Of a stretch of 5,826 bases of DNA, positions 1-5,542 are shown piece after piece (within the stretch, counting starts at the first letter, position 1; every line of letters starts with the position of its first letter). The DNA is taken from contig DAIQPZ010000168.1 in NCBI GenBank assembly GCA_036787065.1, forward strand, positions 1-5,826, written 5' to 3'. The translations under genes were made by a program, and so were the position numbers. The DNA is from JAJYIW01 sp036787065 (lineage in GTDB: Bacteria; Chloroflexota; Anaerolineae; Anaerolineales; Anaerolineaceae). The notes below the pieces were generated by a model. The model had not been told where the DNA came from, did not search any database, and worked only from the letters and a program-made list of their open reading frames with translations.

Positions 1-70
1 GATCCTTCGTCCTTCGCAAAGCCTCAGTCCTCCAGGATGACATGCCGGAGGGTTGGGCCAGCGAAGGATC
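1..70. repeat. Palindromic spacer repeat, possibly cut by window edge
   Basis: The sequence gatccttcg at 1-9 is repeated as its exact reverse complement at 62-70. A nested 5-bp pair, cctcc at 29-33 and ggagg at 47-51, lies inside. The whole could fold as a two-level stem with an internal loop. It lies downstream of the decarboxylase gene's stop, so it could help end or protect that transcript, but no T-run follows it. From memory, aggatgaca-type palindromes with ccttcg ends are common dispersed intergenic repeats in Chloroflexota and other environmental bacteria. The element may continue to the left of base 1. Nothing coding is seen in 1-112. Confidence 0.45.
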
Positions 71-112
71 TCGCCATGCCAACGAGGACATTTCAGTCAC
101 CAAGACCCTTCT

Positions 113-1096
113 TTATATCTGCTCGATCAGGTGAGCGGGGCCGCCAGGATGGGCGAGCAGCACCTGATTGATCCCGGGCAGCTGTTCGAGGCGAAGGCTG
201 ACCTCTTTGGCTGACTCGGCCGGGCAAAGCACGTGCACGTTGGGCCCGGCATCCAGCGTGTAGCACACCGGCAGGCCATTTTTGCGCCAGTGGATCACGG
301 CTTGCATGACGGTGATTGAGCCAGGCATCAGGTAAAGCAAGGTTGGCTGGCTGGTGATCATGACGGCGTGCATCATGTTGCTGTCCAGCTCGACGACGGT
401 CGACAGGGCCTTGAAGTCACGGGCAAGGATGGCGCCGCGGCACAGCTCCAGGCGGCGGTCTGTGTCGGCGACGCGCGCCTTTTGAAATGGGCTGGATTTG
501 GCCAGGGAATGCCCCTCGGTAGACCCCACCGGTTTAGGGAGGCGGCTGATCAGGGTGATGCAGTCTACCAGGTCCCAATGCCTGGCGGGCGCCAGGGTGA
601 CCGCGAATGAATCGCGGTCGCTGCGCCCAGGCAACCATTCGACAAAACCACCTGGTACTGAGCGACAGGCGGAGCCCGAACCGCGGCGCGCCAGGCGGGA
701 CAGCTCGATTTCATTCAGGTCAAGCCCGATGGCTTTCGCGGCAGCCAGGCTGAGCGCGGCATACGCCGCGGCGGATGAGGCAACCCCGGCGCCAATCGGA
801 AAATTGTTCCGGCTTTCCACCGTGGCATACAGGTGGCTGCCCGCCATCTGGCGGACCAGGTCCAGAAAGACAGATACGCGGGACAGATCAGCGCTGTTGG
901 CCTGGTGATGGTTGAGGATAAATTGGTCGGTGATAAATGAAGGGTCGAAGGTGACACGGGTGCGGGCTTCGAGCCCGTCCAGGTTCATCGAGATGGATCC
1001 GTTGGCCGGCAAGCGTAGGGGATCGACGCGGTTGCCCCAATATTTAATCAGAGCAATGTTGGGTGAGGCAGCCGCTGTGGCGGTAAGATCAGCCAT
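113..1096 (-). CDS. mvaD: Diphosphomevalonate (or phosphomevalonate) decarboxylase, GHMP fold
   Basis: This cytoplasmic enzyme performs the ATP-dependent decarboxylation in the mevalonate route to isopentenyl (di)phosphate. The N-terminal SPNIALIKYWG (residues 11-21), the GHMP phosphate loop NNFPIGAGVASSAA (97-110), RRGSGSACRS (137-146) and YTLDAGPN (279-286) are family signatures in the right order. Lys18, Arg145 and Asp282 match the catalytic triad. I start at the ninth codon of the longest frame (ATG 1096-1094): it gives 327 residues, the length I recall for staphylococcal MvaD, puts the motifs in register, and has GGAGGG at 1115-1110, 13 bases upstream. An upstream ATG at 1120 would add 8 unmatched residues and has no ribosome binding site. 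Asn22 and Thr193 replace residues that I recall as Lys and Arg diphosphate contacts in Staphylococcus, so a phosphomevalonate decarboxylase, as reported in Roseiflexus, is a real alternative. No pathway partner is adjacent in the window. Confidence 0.9.
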   Translation of the reverse strand: MADLTATAAASPNIALIKYWGNRVDPLRLPANGSISMNLDGLEARTRVTFDPSFITDQFILNHHQANSADLSRVSVFLDLVRQMAGSHLYATVESRNNFPIGAGVASSAAAYAALSLAAAKAIGLDLNEIELSRLARRGSGSACRSVPGGFVEWLPGRSDRDSFAVTLAPARHWDLVDCITLISRLPKPVGSTEGHSLAKSSPFQKARVADTDRRLELCRGAILARDFKALSTVVELDSNMMHAVMITSQPTLLYLMPGSITVMQAVIHWRKNGLPVCYTLDAGPNVHVLCPAESAKEVSLRLEQLPGINQVLLAHPGGPAHLIEQI

Positions 1097-1109
1097 TTTG
1101 TGTAAATAA

Positions 1110-1115
1110 CCCTCC
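1110..1115 (-). promoter_or_regulatory. Likely ribosome binding site deciding the mvaD start
   Basis: GGAGGG read on the minus strand, 13 bases before the ATG at 1096-1094. The spacing is longer than ideal, but neither upstream ATG (1120-1118, 1117-1115) has any purine-rich element before it. This supports the 327-residue product. Confidence 0.45.
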
Positions 1116-1160
1116 ATCATTTTCTATGTTAAGTGGTCACTGCTCTGGCATAAAGACAAA

Positions 1161-1263
1161 TAACCACGAGTCACACCCCACTACACGAATATAAAACACG
1201 AAAACATACGGATTGGACTGAAAAAATAGGGTCCTTTCGTGTATTTCGGGTGGTTTGTGGTTA
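1161..1263. repeat. Imperfect inverted repeat, MITE-like, in the mvaD upstream region
   Basis: The arm at 1161-1189 begins taaccac and ends tacacgaa. The arm at 1236-1263 is its near reverse complement, beginning ttcgtgta and ending gtggtta. The arms differ by several substitutions and one length difference, and are separated by 46 AT-rich bases that hold another acacgaaa copy (1196-1203). There is no open frame inside. From memory, taaccacgaa/ttcgtggtta palindromes are abundant dispersed spacer repeats in environmental bacteria including Chloroflexota. The rest of the 1121-1448 interval is AT-rich, with no gene that I can support. The mvaD promoter must lie in or near this interval, unless mvaD is read from farther upstream. 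Confidence 0.55.
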
Positions 1264-1448
1264 AAAAGTATCAGGCAAAGGTGTTACGTTAAGTTTACCA
1301 CAACCCCGTTAGCGATTTAATTAAAGTTCATTAACGCAGTGGACGCCTAATCAAAACCTGTGATGAAACCATTGCCGATCATCCACCTGATATGAAAGCG
1401 AACCCGCGGATAAAGTTGCCGAATTTTAGGGTATAGGCGCTTACAGCG

Positions 1449-1616
1449 ATGGACCGGTATAACTTCGAGCCGGTAATCGCGGAGGCGCTCATGACGCTCA
1501 GCATCGGTCTGGCCGAGCCCCTCCCCAACACACCGGATTTCGAGACTCTGCTCAAGCGGGCAGACGAAGCCCTTTACCGCGCCAAACAAGCCGGCCGGGA
1601 CTGCGTGATGGATTAA
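1449..1616 (+). pseudogene. C-terminal remnant of a GGDEF (diguanylate cyclase) domain
   Basis: The plus-strand frame encodes 55 residues ending at TAA 1614-1616. It contains MTLSIGLAEP (residues 15-24) and LLKRADEALYRAKQAGRD (34-51), which are the last beta strand and last helix of a GGDEF domain (usual forms VTVSIGVA and ADxALYxAKxxGRN). The GG(D/E)EF active-site loop, the nucleotide-binding region and any sensor domain are missing. The frame is closed upstream by TAG at 1434-1436. Before that it is open for 33 codons back to TAA at 1332-1334, but that stretch has no recognisable GGDEF sequence. The ATG at 1449 has no convincing ribosome binding site. It cannot be an active cyclase; I read it as a decayed gene end. 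It converges on the MFS gene with only 3 bases between the two stops. Confidence 0.75.
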
Positions 1617-1619
1617 CTT

Positions 1620-2840
1620 CTAATTTTCTTCCGGGGGTTTCATGCTTCGAAAGCTGCGATAGAGCAGTAAATCATAGACGAGCTTCAAACCGCCCGAGAG
1701 GAAAAATGGGAGGCTGATCAGGGCTGGAATGCCGATGAATATGCCTGTCAAGGATGGGGCTATGGCTGCGCCGACGGAACGGGCGATGCCGGTGACTCCC
1801 GCTGCCGCGGAGCGTTCATCGGGAGCAACCACGGCCATGGTGTAGGACTGGCGGGTGGGCACATCCATTTGGGAAATGCTGAAGCGCAGCAAGAGCACAA
1901 GGATGGCAAGCGGCAGGGTTGGCATGAGCGGTACGAGTATCAGCAGGATATTGGATGGGACGTGGGTGTACACCATGGTGTTGATCAGACCAATACGCTT
2001 TGCCATCCGGCCGGCCAGGAGGGCCGAGATACCGGCCAGGATGTTGGCGCCAAAGAAGATGCTGCCGATGAGCCCAGGATCGATCCCAAAGCGCCGGTAA
2101 AACCAGAAGGCCATCATGCTTTGCACGATCAGACCGCCCGCAAACGCATCCAGGGAGAACAGGGCGCTGAGCTTGAAGATGATTTTGCGCGAACGGTGCA
2201 GGCCCAGGGTGCGCTTTTCGACTGGCTTGTGACCTTCGTCCGGTTTGATTTCAACCGCGGCGGACAGGAACAGGAACAAGGCGATCAGGACCACGCCGCC
2301 CACGGCGTAGCCCAACAGAACGGAAGTGTATGATTCGAGGGCAGCGACGCCAGACTTTTGGAGTAGTTCGGCCAGCCATCCCCCGGCGAGTGCGCCACAG
2401 GCGGTGGCGAAAGACCCAACCAGGTTGTACCAGGCGAAGGTTTGAGTGCGCCGTTCGCCGGGTACTAATTGAGTCAGAGCGGCCTGTTCGACCGATAAAA
2501 ATGGTCCGATTTCATTCCCACTGGGGCTGATGACCCCAATCACCGCCGCTACCATGAGCAGCACGGGGTTTTTCGTCAGGATAAACACCACTCCGGCGGC
2601 CACCATCAATAATGCGCCAATTAGCAAGGTGCGCCGACGGCCAAAACGATCCGCCGAGGTGGTCAACCACAGGGATATACCGGCGTCGCCTGCCAGGGTG
2701 AGGGTGAAGAGCAGGCCGATTTGAGGCTCAGTTAAACCGACCTGGGCCAGATAAAGTGCTAAAACAACGGATAAGAAGCCATAACAGAATAAACGCACGA
2801 TACGTGTCGTAAACAACAGGCGGATATCTGACTTTTCCAT
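1620..2840 (-). CDS. MFS transporter, 12 predicted membrane helices
   Basis: This is a 406-residue inner-membrane protein of the major facilitator superfamily. Hydrophobic segments lie at about 11-32, 41-60, 70-88, 92-112, 135-160, 172-195, 225-250, 256-277, 283-303, 305-325, 345-370 and 372-392, with the charged central loop (198-220) expected between the two six-helix halves. The loop between helices 2 and 3 carries ADRFGRRR (63-70), the MFS motif A. A Pro-rich stretch with charged Glu residues follows in helix 4 (PSGNE, 106-110). The substrate cannot be read from sequence; drug/H+ antiport and sugar or peptide import are all possible. I chose ATG 2840-2838, 8 bases after the asparaginase stop. 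A GTG at 2861 would give 413 residues and overlap that gene, but has no ribosome binding site. The close spacing suggests translational coupling with the asparaginase. The stop is TAG, 3 bases from the convergent GGDEF remnant. Confidence 0.88.
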   Translation of the reverse strand: MEKSDIRLLFTTRIVRLFCYGFLSVVLALYLAQVGLTEPQIGLLFTLTLAGDAGISLWLTTSADRFGRRRTLLIGALLMVAAGVVFILTKNPVLLMVAAVIGVISPSGNEIGPFLSVEQAALTQLVPGERRTQTFAWYNLVGSFATACGALAGGWLAELLQKSGVAALESYTSVLLGYAVGGVVLIALFLFLSAAVEIKPDEGHKPVEKRTLGLHRSRKIIFKLSALFSLDAFAGGLIVQSMMAFWFYRRFGIDPGLIGSIFFGANILAGISALLAGRMAKRIGLINTMVYTHVPSNILLILVPLMPTLPLAILVLLLRFSISQMDVPTRQSYTMAVVAPDERSAAAGVTGIARSVGAAIAPSLTGIFIGIPALISLPFFLSGGLKLVYDLLLYRSFRSMKPPEEN

Positions 2841-2848
2841 TATTTTAT

Positions 2849-3778
2849 TTATATTTCCCACCGCTGAGGAACTTCGACGAAGGTACGGTGTGCAACCTGG
2901 ATACCATCGGTGGAATCGGTCATATAAATGAAAGTTTTATCGTGTGCGCTGCTGAAACCGGCCGGGTGTCCGGCGGCGTCCATAGCAATGATGTTCATCT
3001 CAGAGATAAAACGACCACCCAGGTCGCGCAGATCGGTCATGGCCTGGATCCCGGCGGCTTCGAGCGAAAAGCCTTGCTTGAGATACATGACCACGCTGCG
3101 GGCGGTGGAGGCGCGAATCGCCATTTCGCCCATACCGGTGCAGGCGGCAGCGCCGTAACGGTTATCGGCATAATTACCCGCGCCAATGACCGGCGAATCG
3201 CCTAAACGACCGGGATACTTGCCATAAAAACCGCTGGTGCTGACCCCCGTGGCCAGATTGCCCTGCGCGTCGCGGGCGATGAAATTAACCGTGCCCCGCG
3301 TGCGGCGCGGGTTGCTGAATTGACGCACCAGCTCAGCCAGGTTTTGTCCGTTGAGCGTGTCAGGGTCCACGTCCAGCGATGACAGATCGGCGCGCCAGGT
3401 CTGGCGGGATTCCGCGGTTTGCATTTCGGCCTTGTGGAAACCCATCTCGGCGGCAAAGCGTTCAGCGCCTTCACCCACCAGGAAGACATGCGGCAATTCT
3501 TCCATCACCTTGCGCGCGATCGAGATGGGGTTGGGATAACCTTTAACACACCCCACTGCGCCGGCCGTCAGATCTTTGCCGTTCATGATGCTGGCATCCA
3601 GCTCAACCTCACCCAGGATAGAAGGCATGCCTGAATAACCGACCCAATGGTCTTCTGGGTTGTCTTCAACCGGGCGGATACCGGCTTCCAGGGCATCCAG
3701 AACAGATCCCCCGGCTTTTAAAACCGCCATCGACTGGCGGATACCCACGTCTCCATTTTGACTGGCAATCACAATCAT
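2849..3778 (-). CDS. N(4)-(beta-N-acetylglucosaminyl)-L-asparaginase family Ntn-hydrolase
   Basis: This 309-residue member of the glycosylasparaginase/isoaspartyl peptidase family is expected to be made as a precursor that cuts itself before Thr163, in RGTV (161-164), to expose the nucleophile. Thr163, Thr181, Arg191, Asp194, Thr214 and Gly215 show exactly the spacing I recall for Thr152, Thr170, Arg180, Asp183, Thr203 and Gly204 of Flavobacterium glycosylasparaginase. The motifs GRLGDSPVIGAG (190-201) and TGMGE (214-218) are clear. The N-terminal half (GGSVLDALEAG, 23-33; LDASIMNGK, 60-68; LVGEGAERFA, 100-109) also fits that branch. There is no signal peptide, so the enzyme should be cytoplasmic, unlike lysosomal or periplasmic relatives. 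Residue 7 is Gln where the human and Flavobacterium enzymes have a substrate-contacting Trp, so the true substrate may be isoaspartyl peptides or another asparagine derivative. AGGAG 5 bases before the ATG supports the start. Probably co-transcribed with the MFS gene. Confidence 0.88.
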   Translation of the reverse strand: MIVIASQNGDVGIRQSMAVLKAGGSVLDALEAGIRPVEDNPEDHWVGYSGMPSILGEVELDASIMNGKDLTAGAVGCVKGYPNPISIARKVMEELPHVFLVGEGAERFAAEMGFHKAEMQTAESRQTWRADLSSLDVDPDTLNGQNLAELVRQFSNPRRTRGTVNFIARDAQGNLATGVSTSGFYGKYPGRLGDSPVIGAGNYADNRYGAAACTGMGEMAIRASTARSVVMYLKQGFSLEAAGIQAMTDLRDLGGRFISEMNIIAMDAAGHPAGFSSAHDKTFIYMTDSTDGIQVAHRTFVEVPQRWEI

Positions 3779-3783
3779 GATGT

Positions 3784-3788
3784 CTCCT
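3784..3788 (-). promoter_or_regulatory. Ribosome binding site of the asparaginase gene
   Basis: AGGAG on the minus strand, within the purine run AGAGGAGA (3790-3783), 5 bases before the ATG at 3778-3776. A close-to-ideal site that fixes the start codon. Confidence 0.75.
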
Positions 3789-3801
3789 CTTAAGAACCTA
3801 A

Positions 3802-3841
3802 CCCTTCGGTCCCCTTCACTAATGGGAAGGGGACCGAAGGG
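3802..3841 (-). terminator. Perfect 16-bp hairpin between the GH35 and asparaginase genes
   Basis: cccttcggtccccttc at 3802-3817 pairs without mismatch with 3826-3841 around an 8-base loop. It begins 24 bases after the GH35 stop and ends 23 bases before the asparaginase start. There is no T-run on either side, so it is not a classic intrinsic terminator. It could be a leaky terminator or attenuator, an mRNA-stabilising stem that sets different protein levels within one operon, or a dispersed palindromic repeat. The stem itself is certain from sequence; the role is inferred. Confidence 0.5.
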
Positions 3842-3865
3842 AGATGTATGTGAATACCCTGCTGT

Positions 3866-5452
3866 TTAATCCTCTGTCATGAGGACGTGCAGGACATTGG
3901 TGTCGGGCGCCATCCATAATCCGCCGGTGATCTCGTCGCCGTTGCGCTGGCGGATGGGGACCCAGGCGCCGTTTTGCCCAAAACAACCCTCTTCCACCAG
4001 CAGGTAAGGGGTCAACCCGAGTTCAAAATGGTCGTGGGGTTTGGAAAAGGCAAAATGCTCGGGCTGCTTTTTCTGCAAGAGCAGGCGGTACCCTGCGCCC
4101 ACCAGGTAAAATTCACGCGGTCCGGTCTGGAAGATCAACCCACGGCCTCGTTGGGCCGGATCGGGTAGAGAATGGCGATAATCGGTGAAGAAATTCACTC
4201 CGCACTTGTTGAAAACCGCCCGGCCCAGAAAATCGCCAAATTCGAAGCGCTGCTCATCCTGGAATTCACCCTGAATGACCGAGTGGACCTGGCGGGCGCC
4301 ATGGTATTTTTCAATTAACGGAAGGACCGCCGCGACGAATTGGAAGCTTTCGACCGCCGGTAACGCGGAGGGTTTTACCGTCCCAGCTTCGTTGAGAAGG
4401 CTTTCAGTGCCAAATACGGCGTAACCGGTGGCGTGCAGATCGGCGATGGCATAAAACAGGTTGAGCGAGTTGGAAAGGGTTCCGCCGGATTCCGGGATGA
4501 ACAGGGGGTTGTCTGGGCGGTGATAGACCGCGGCAACCTGGCGGTAAAGGTCGGGGTTTTCGACGTATATATCGGGGGCAATCAGGTCGATGTGAGGCGT
4601 GAGCCATTTCCACAGATCGAGCATGGGGGTCACCGCGCCCCCGGAAGGATAGTCAGCGCCCGGCAGCCGCCAGCTATTTTCGGCGATCCAAACGTTGACG
4701 ACCATCGGCAGAGAATACACCGCTTTTCCTGCCTCAGCCACGCGATCGATGTAGGTCGCGATACTATGAGCGGAAAAAACCTCACCGGCCAGGGGACCCA
4801 ATAACTCGGTCCACGAACCGGTTTTCCTGGAACCGGCCACCTCCCAGGCGTCCTTGATTGGGTTGGCGCGGGAAGCCAGGATGGCGGTGACCAAAACCTC
4901 GGGGACGCGTGCATTGAATTCCTCATCTGCCCGGGGGGAGTGGTCGCGAACGGCGCCGAGAATCCCCGGCTCGTTTTCCACCTGGATTCCAATGACCGTA
5001 TGATCATCACCATCCGTTTCTTTTAAATGGCGCATCAGGCGGTTGAAGGCGCGGCTGTCTCCTTCCCAATTGGCGCGACAGTGAGAGGATAACACGAACA
5101 GGGGTTTGCCCGAGTGAGTTAACACGCGGTTGAAGCGCTGTGGATCGGATTTGACCCAGGCCGGGGCATACTGCATCGAGCCATTTTTCCAGGTGGCAAA
5201 CCAAAGCAGGATGACGCGCAGCCCACGAGCGCGGGCAGCTTCGAGGATTTCGTCCACGTGGTCGAAAGTAAAGGTCCCTTCGACCGGCTCGACCTGTTCC
5301 CAATAGACCGGTATTTCTACTGTGTTGGCGTGGAGAGCCGCCAGGGCTTTGAAGGCGGGTTCCAACGCGGCCAGGCTGTACCCGCTGGAGTTATGCACCT
5401 GCCCGCCCAGTGGGAAGAAAGGTTTGCCATTGACAGTGAAGATGGATGACAT
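3866..5452 (-). CDS. GH35-like beta-galactosidase with C-terminal DUF5597 domain
   Basis: This 528-residue clan GH-A glycoside hydrolase is expected to remove terminal beta-galactose (or a related sugar) from oligosaccharides by the retaining mechanism. The opening PFFPLGGQVHNSSGYS (11-26) and VYWEQVEPVEGTFTFD (49-64) are typical of the GH35/GH42-type barrel. IGIQVENEPG (154-163) gives the acid/base Glu161, and LFIPESGG (317-324) the probable nucleophile Glu321. Residues about 375-525 match the DUF5597 beta domain, with LIFQTGPREFYLVGAGYRLL (439-458), VEEGCFGQNGAWVP (486-499) and RNGDE (503-507). There is no signal peptide, so it acts in the cytoplasm on imported sugars. The start is fixed by GGAGGT just upstream. 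It lies 90 bases after the aconitase-X subunit gene and 87 before the asparaginase gene. Linkage specificity cannot be read from sequence; family members differ (beta-galactosidases including xyloglucan-active ones). Confidence 0.87.
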   Translation of the reverse strand: MSSIFTVNGKPFFPLGGQVHNSSGYSLAALEPAFKALAALHANTVEIPVYWEQVEPVEGTFTFDHVDEILEAARARGLRVILLWFATWKNGSMQYAPAWVKSDPQRFNRVLTHSGKPLFVLSSHCRANWEGDSRAFNRLMRHLKETDGDDHTVIGIQVENEPGILGAVRDHSPRADEEFNARVPEVLVTAILASRANPIKDAWEVAGSRKTGSWTELLGPLAGEVFSAHSIATYIDRVAEAGKAVYSLPMVVNVWIAENSWRLPGADYPSGGAVTPMLDLWKWLTPHIDLIAPDIYVENPDLYRQVAAVYHRPDNPLFIPESGGTLSNSLNLFYAIADLHATGYAVFGTESLLNEAGTVKPSALPAVESFQFVAAVLPLIEKYHGARQVHSVIQGEFQDEQRFEFGDFLGRAVFNKCGVNFFTDYRHSLPDPAQRGRGLIFQTGPREFYLVGAGYRLLLQKKQPEHFAFSKPHDHFELGLTPYLLVEEGCFGQNGAWVPIRQRNGDEITGGLWMAPDTNVLHVLMTED

Positions 5453-5456
5453 TGAT

Positions 5457-5462
5457 ACCTCC
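5457..5462 (-). promoter_or_regulatory. Strong ribosome binding site of the GH35 gene
   Basis: GGAGGT on the minus strand, 4 bases before the ATG at 5452-5450. A near-complete match to the anti-Shine-Dalgarno sequence, which suggests high translation. Confidence 0.75.
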
Positions 5463-5484
5463 GATTAGAAATAAAACAGTGATG

Positions 5485-5501
5485 AGAGATATATTTTCTC
5501 T
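5485..5501. promoter_or_regulatory. Small AT-rich inverted repeat upstream of the GH35 gene, possible operator
   Basis: agaga (5485-5489) and tctct (5497-5501) form 5-bp arms around an AT-only 7-base centre, 32 bases before the GH35 start. An AT-rich dyad here could be a regulator site or overlap a -10 element. No convincing -35/-10 pair with normal spacing was found: TTGAAT at 5520-5515 is 21 bases from TATATC. No regulator gene is in the window. The assignment is weak. Confidence 0.25.
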
Positions 5502-5542
5502 GGTTAACTGGCCGATTCAAAAAACCTGGTGGCTGGTTCCGC

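Noticed and set aside
498..908. A 136-residue plus-strand open frame opposite mvaD
   Set aside because: It is antisense to conserved mvaD motifs and has an Arg/Ser-rich composition typical of a shadow frame.
1121..1160. Possible mvaD promoter (TAACAT-like -10 on the minus strand)
   Set aside because: TAACAT exists, but the candidate -35 elements are poor or spaced 22 bases away; not strong enough to list.
1347..1589. An 80-residue minus-strand open frame between mvaD and the MFS gene
   Set aside because: It is the complement of the GGDEF remnant. The plus strand gives a recognisable domain while this translation has no family features and no ribosome binding site.
1869..2333. A 154-residue plus-strand open frame inside the MFS gene
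   Set aside because: Its composition is rich in Gly, His, Gln and Asp with no motif, and it lies wholly opposite a clear membrane transporter.
2841..2861. GTG start at 2861 for the MFS gene, overlapping the asparaginase stop
   Set aside because: It has no ribosome binding site and adds only a short polar extension. ATG at 2840 just after the upstream stop fits translational coupling better.
4433..4804. Plus- and minus-strand frames of about 120 residues within the GH35 gene
   Set aside because: They lie over the conserved barrel of the GH35 enzyme and show no domain of their own.
5515..5542. Possible intrinsic terminator after the aconitase-X subunit gene
   Set aside because: On the minus strand a T6 run follows only a 4-bp stem (aacc/ggtt) with an 8-base loop. 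The stem is too weak to call.
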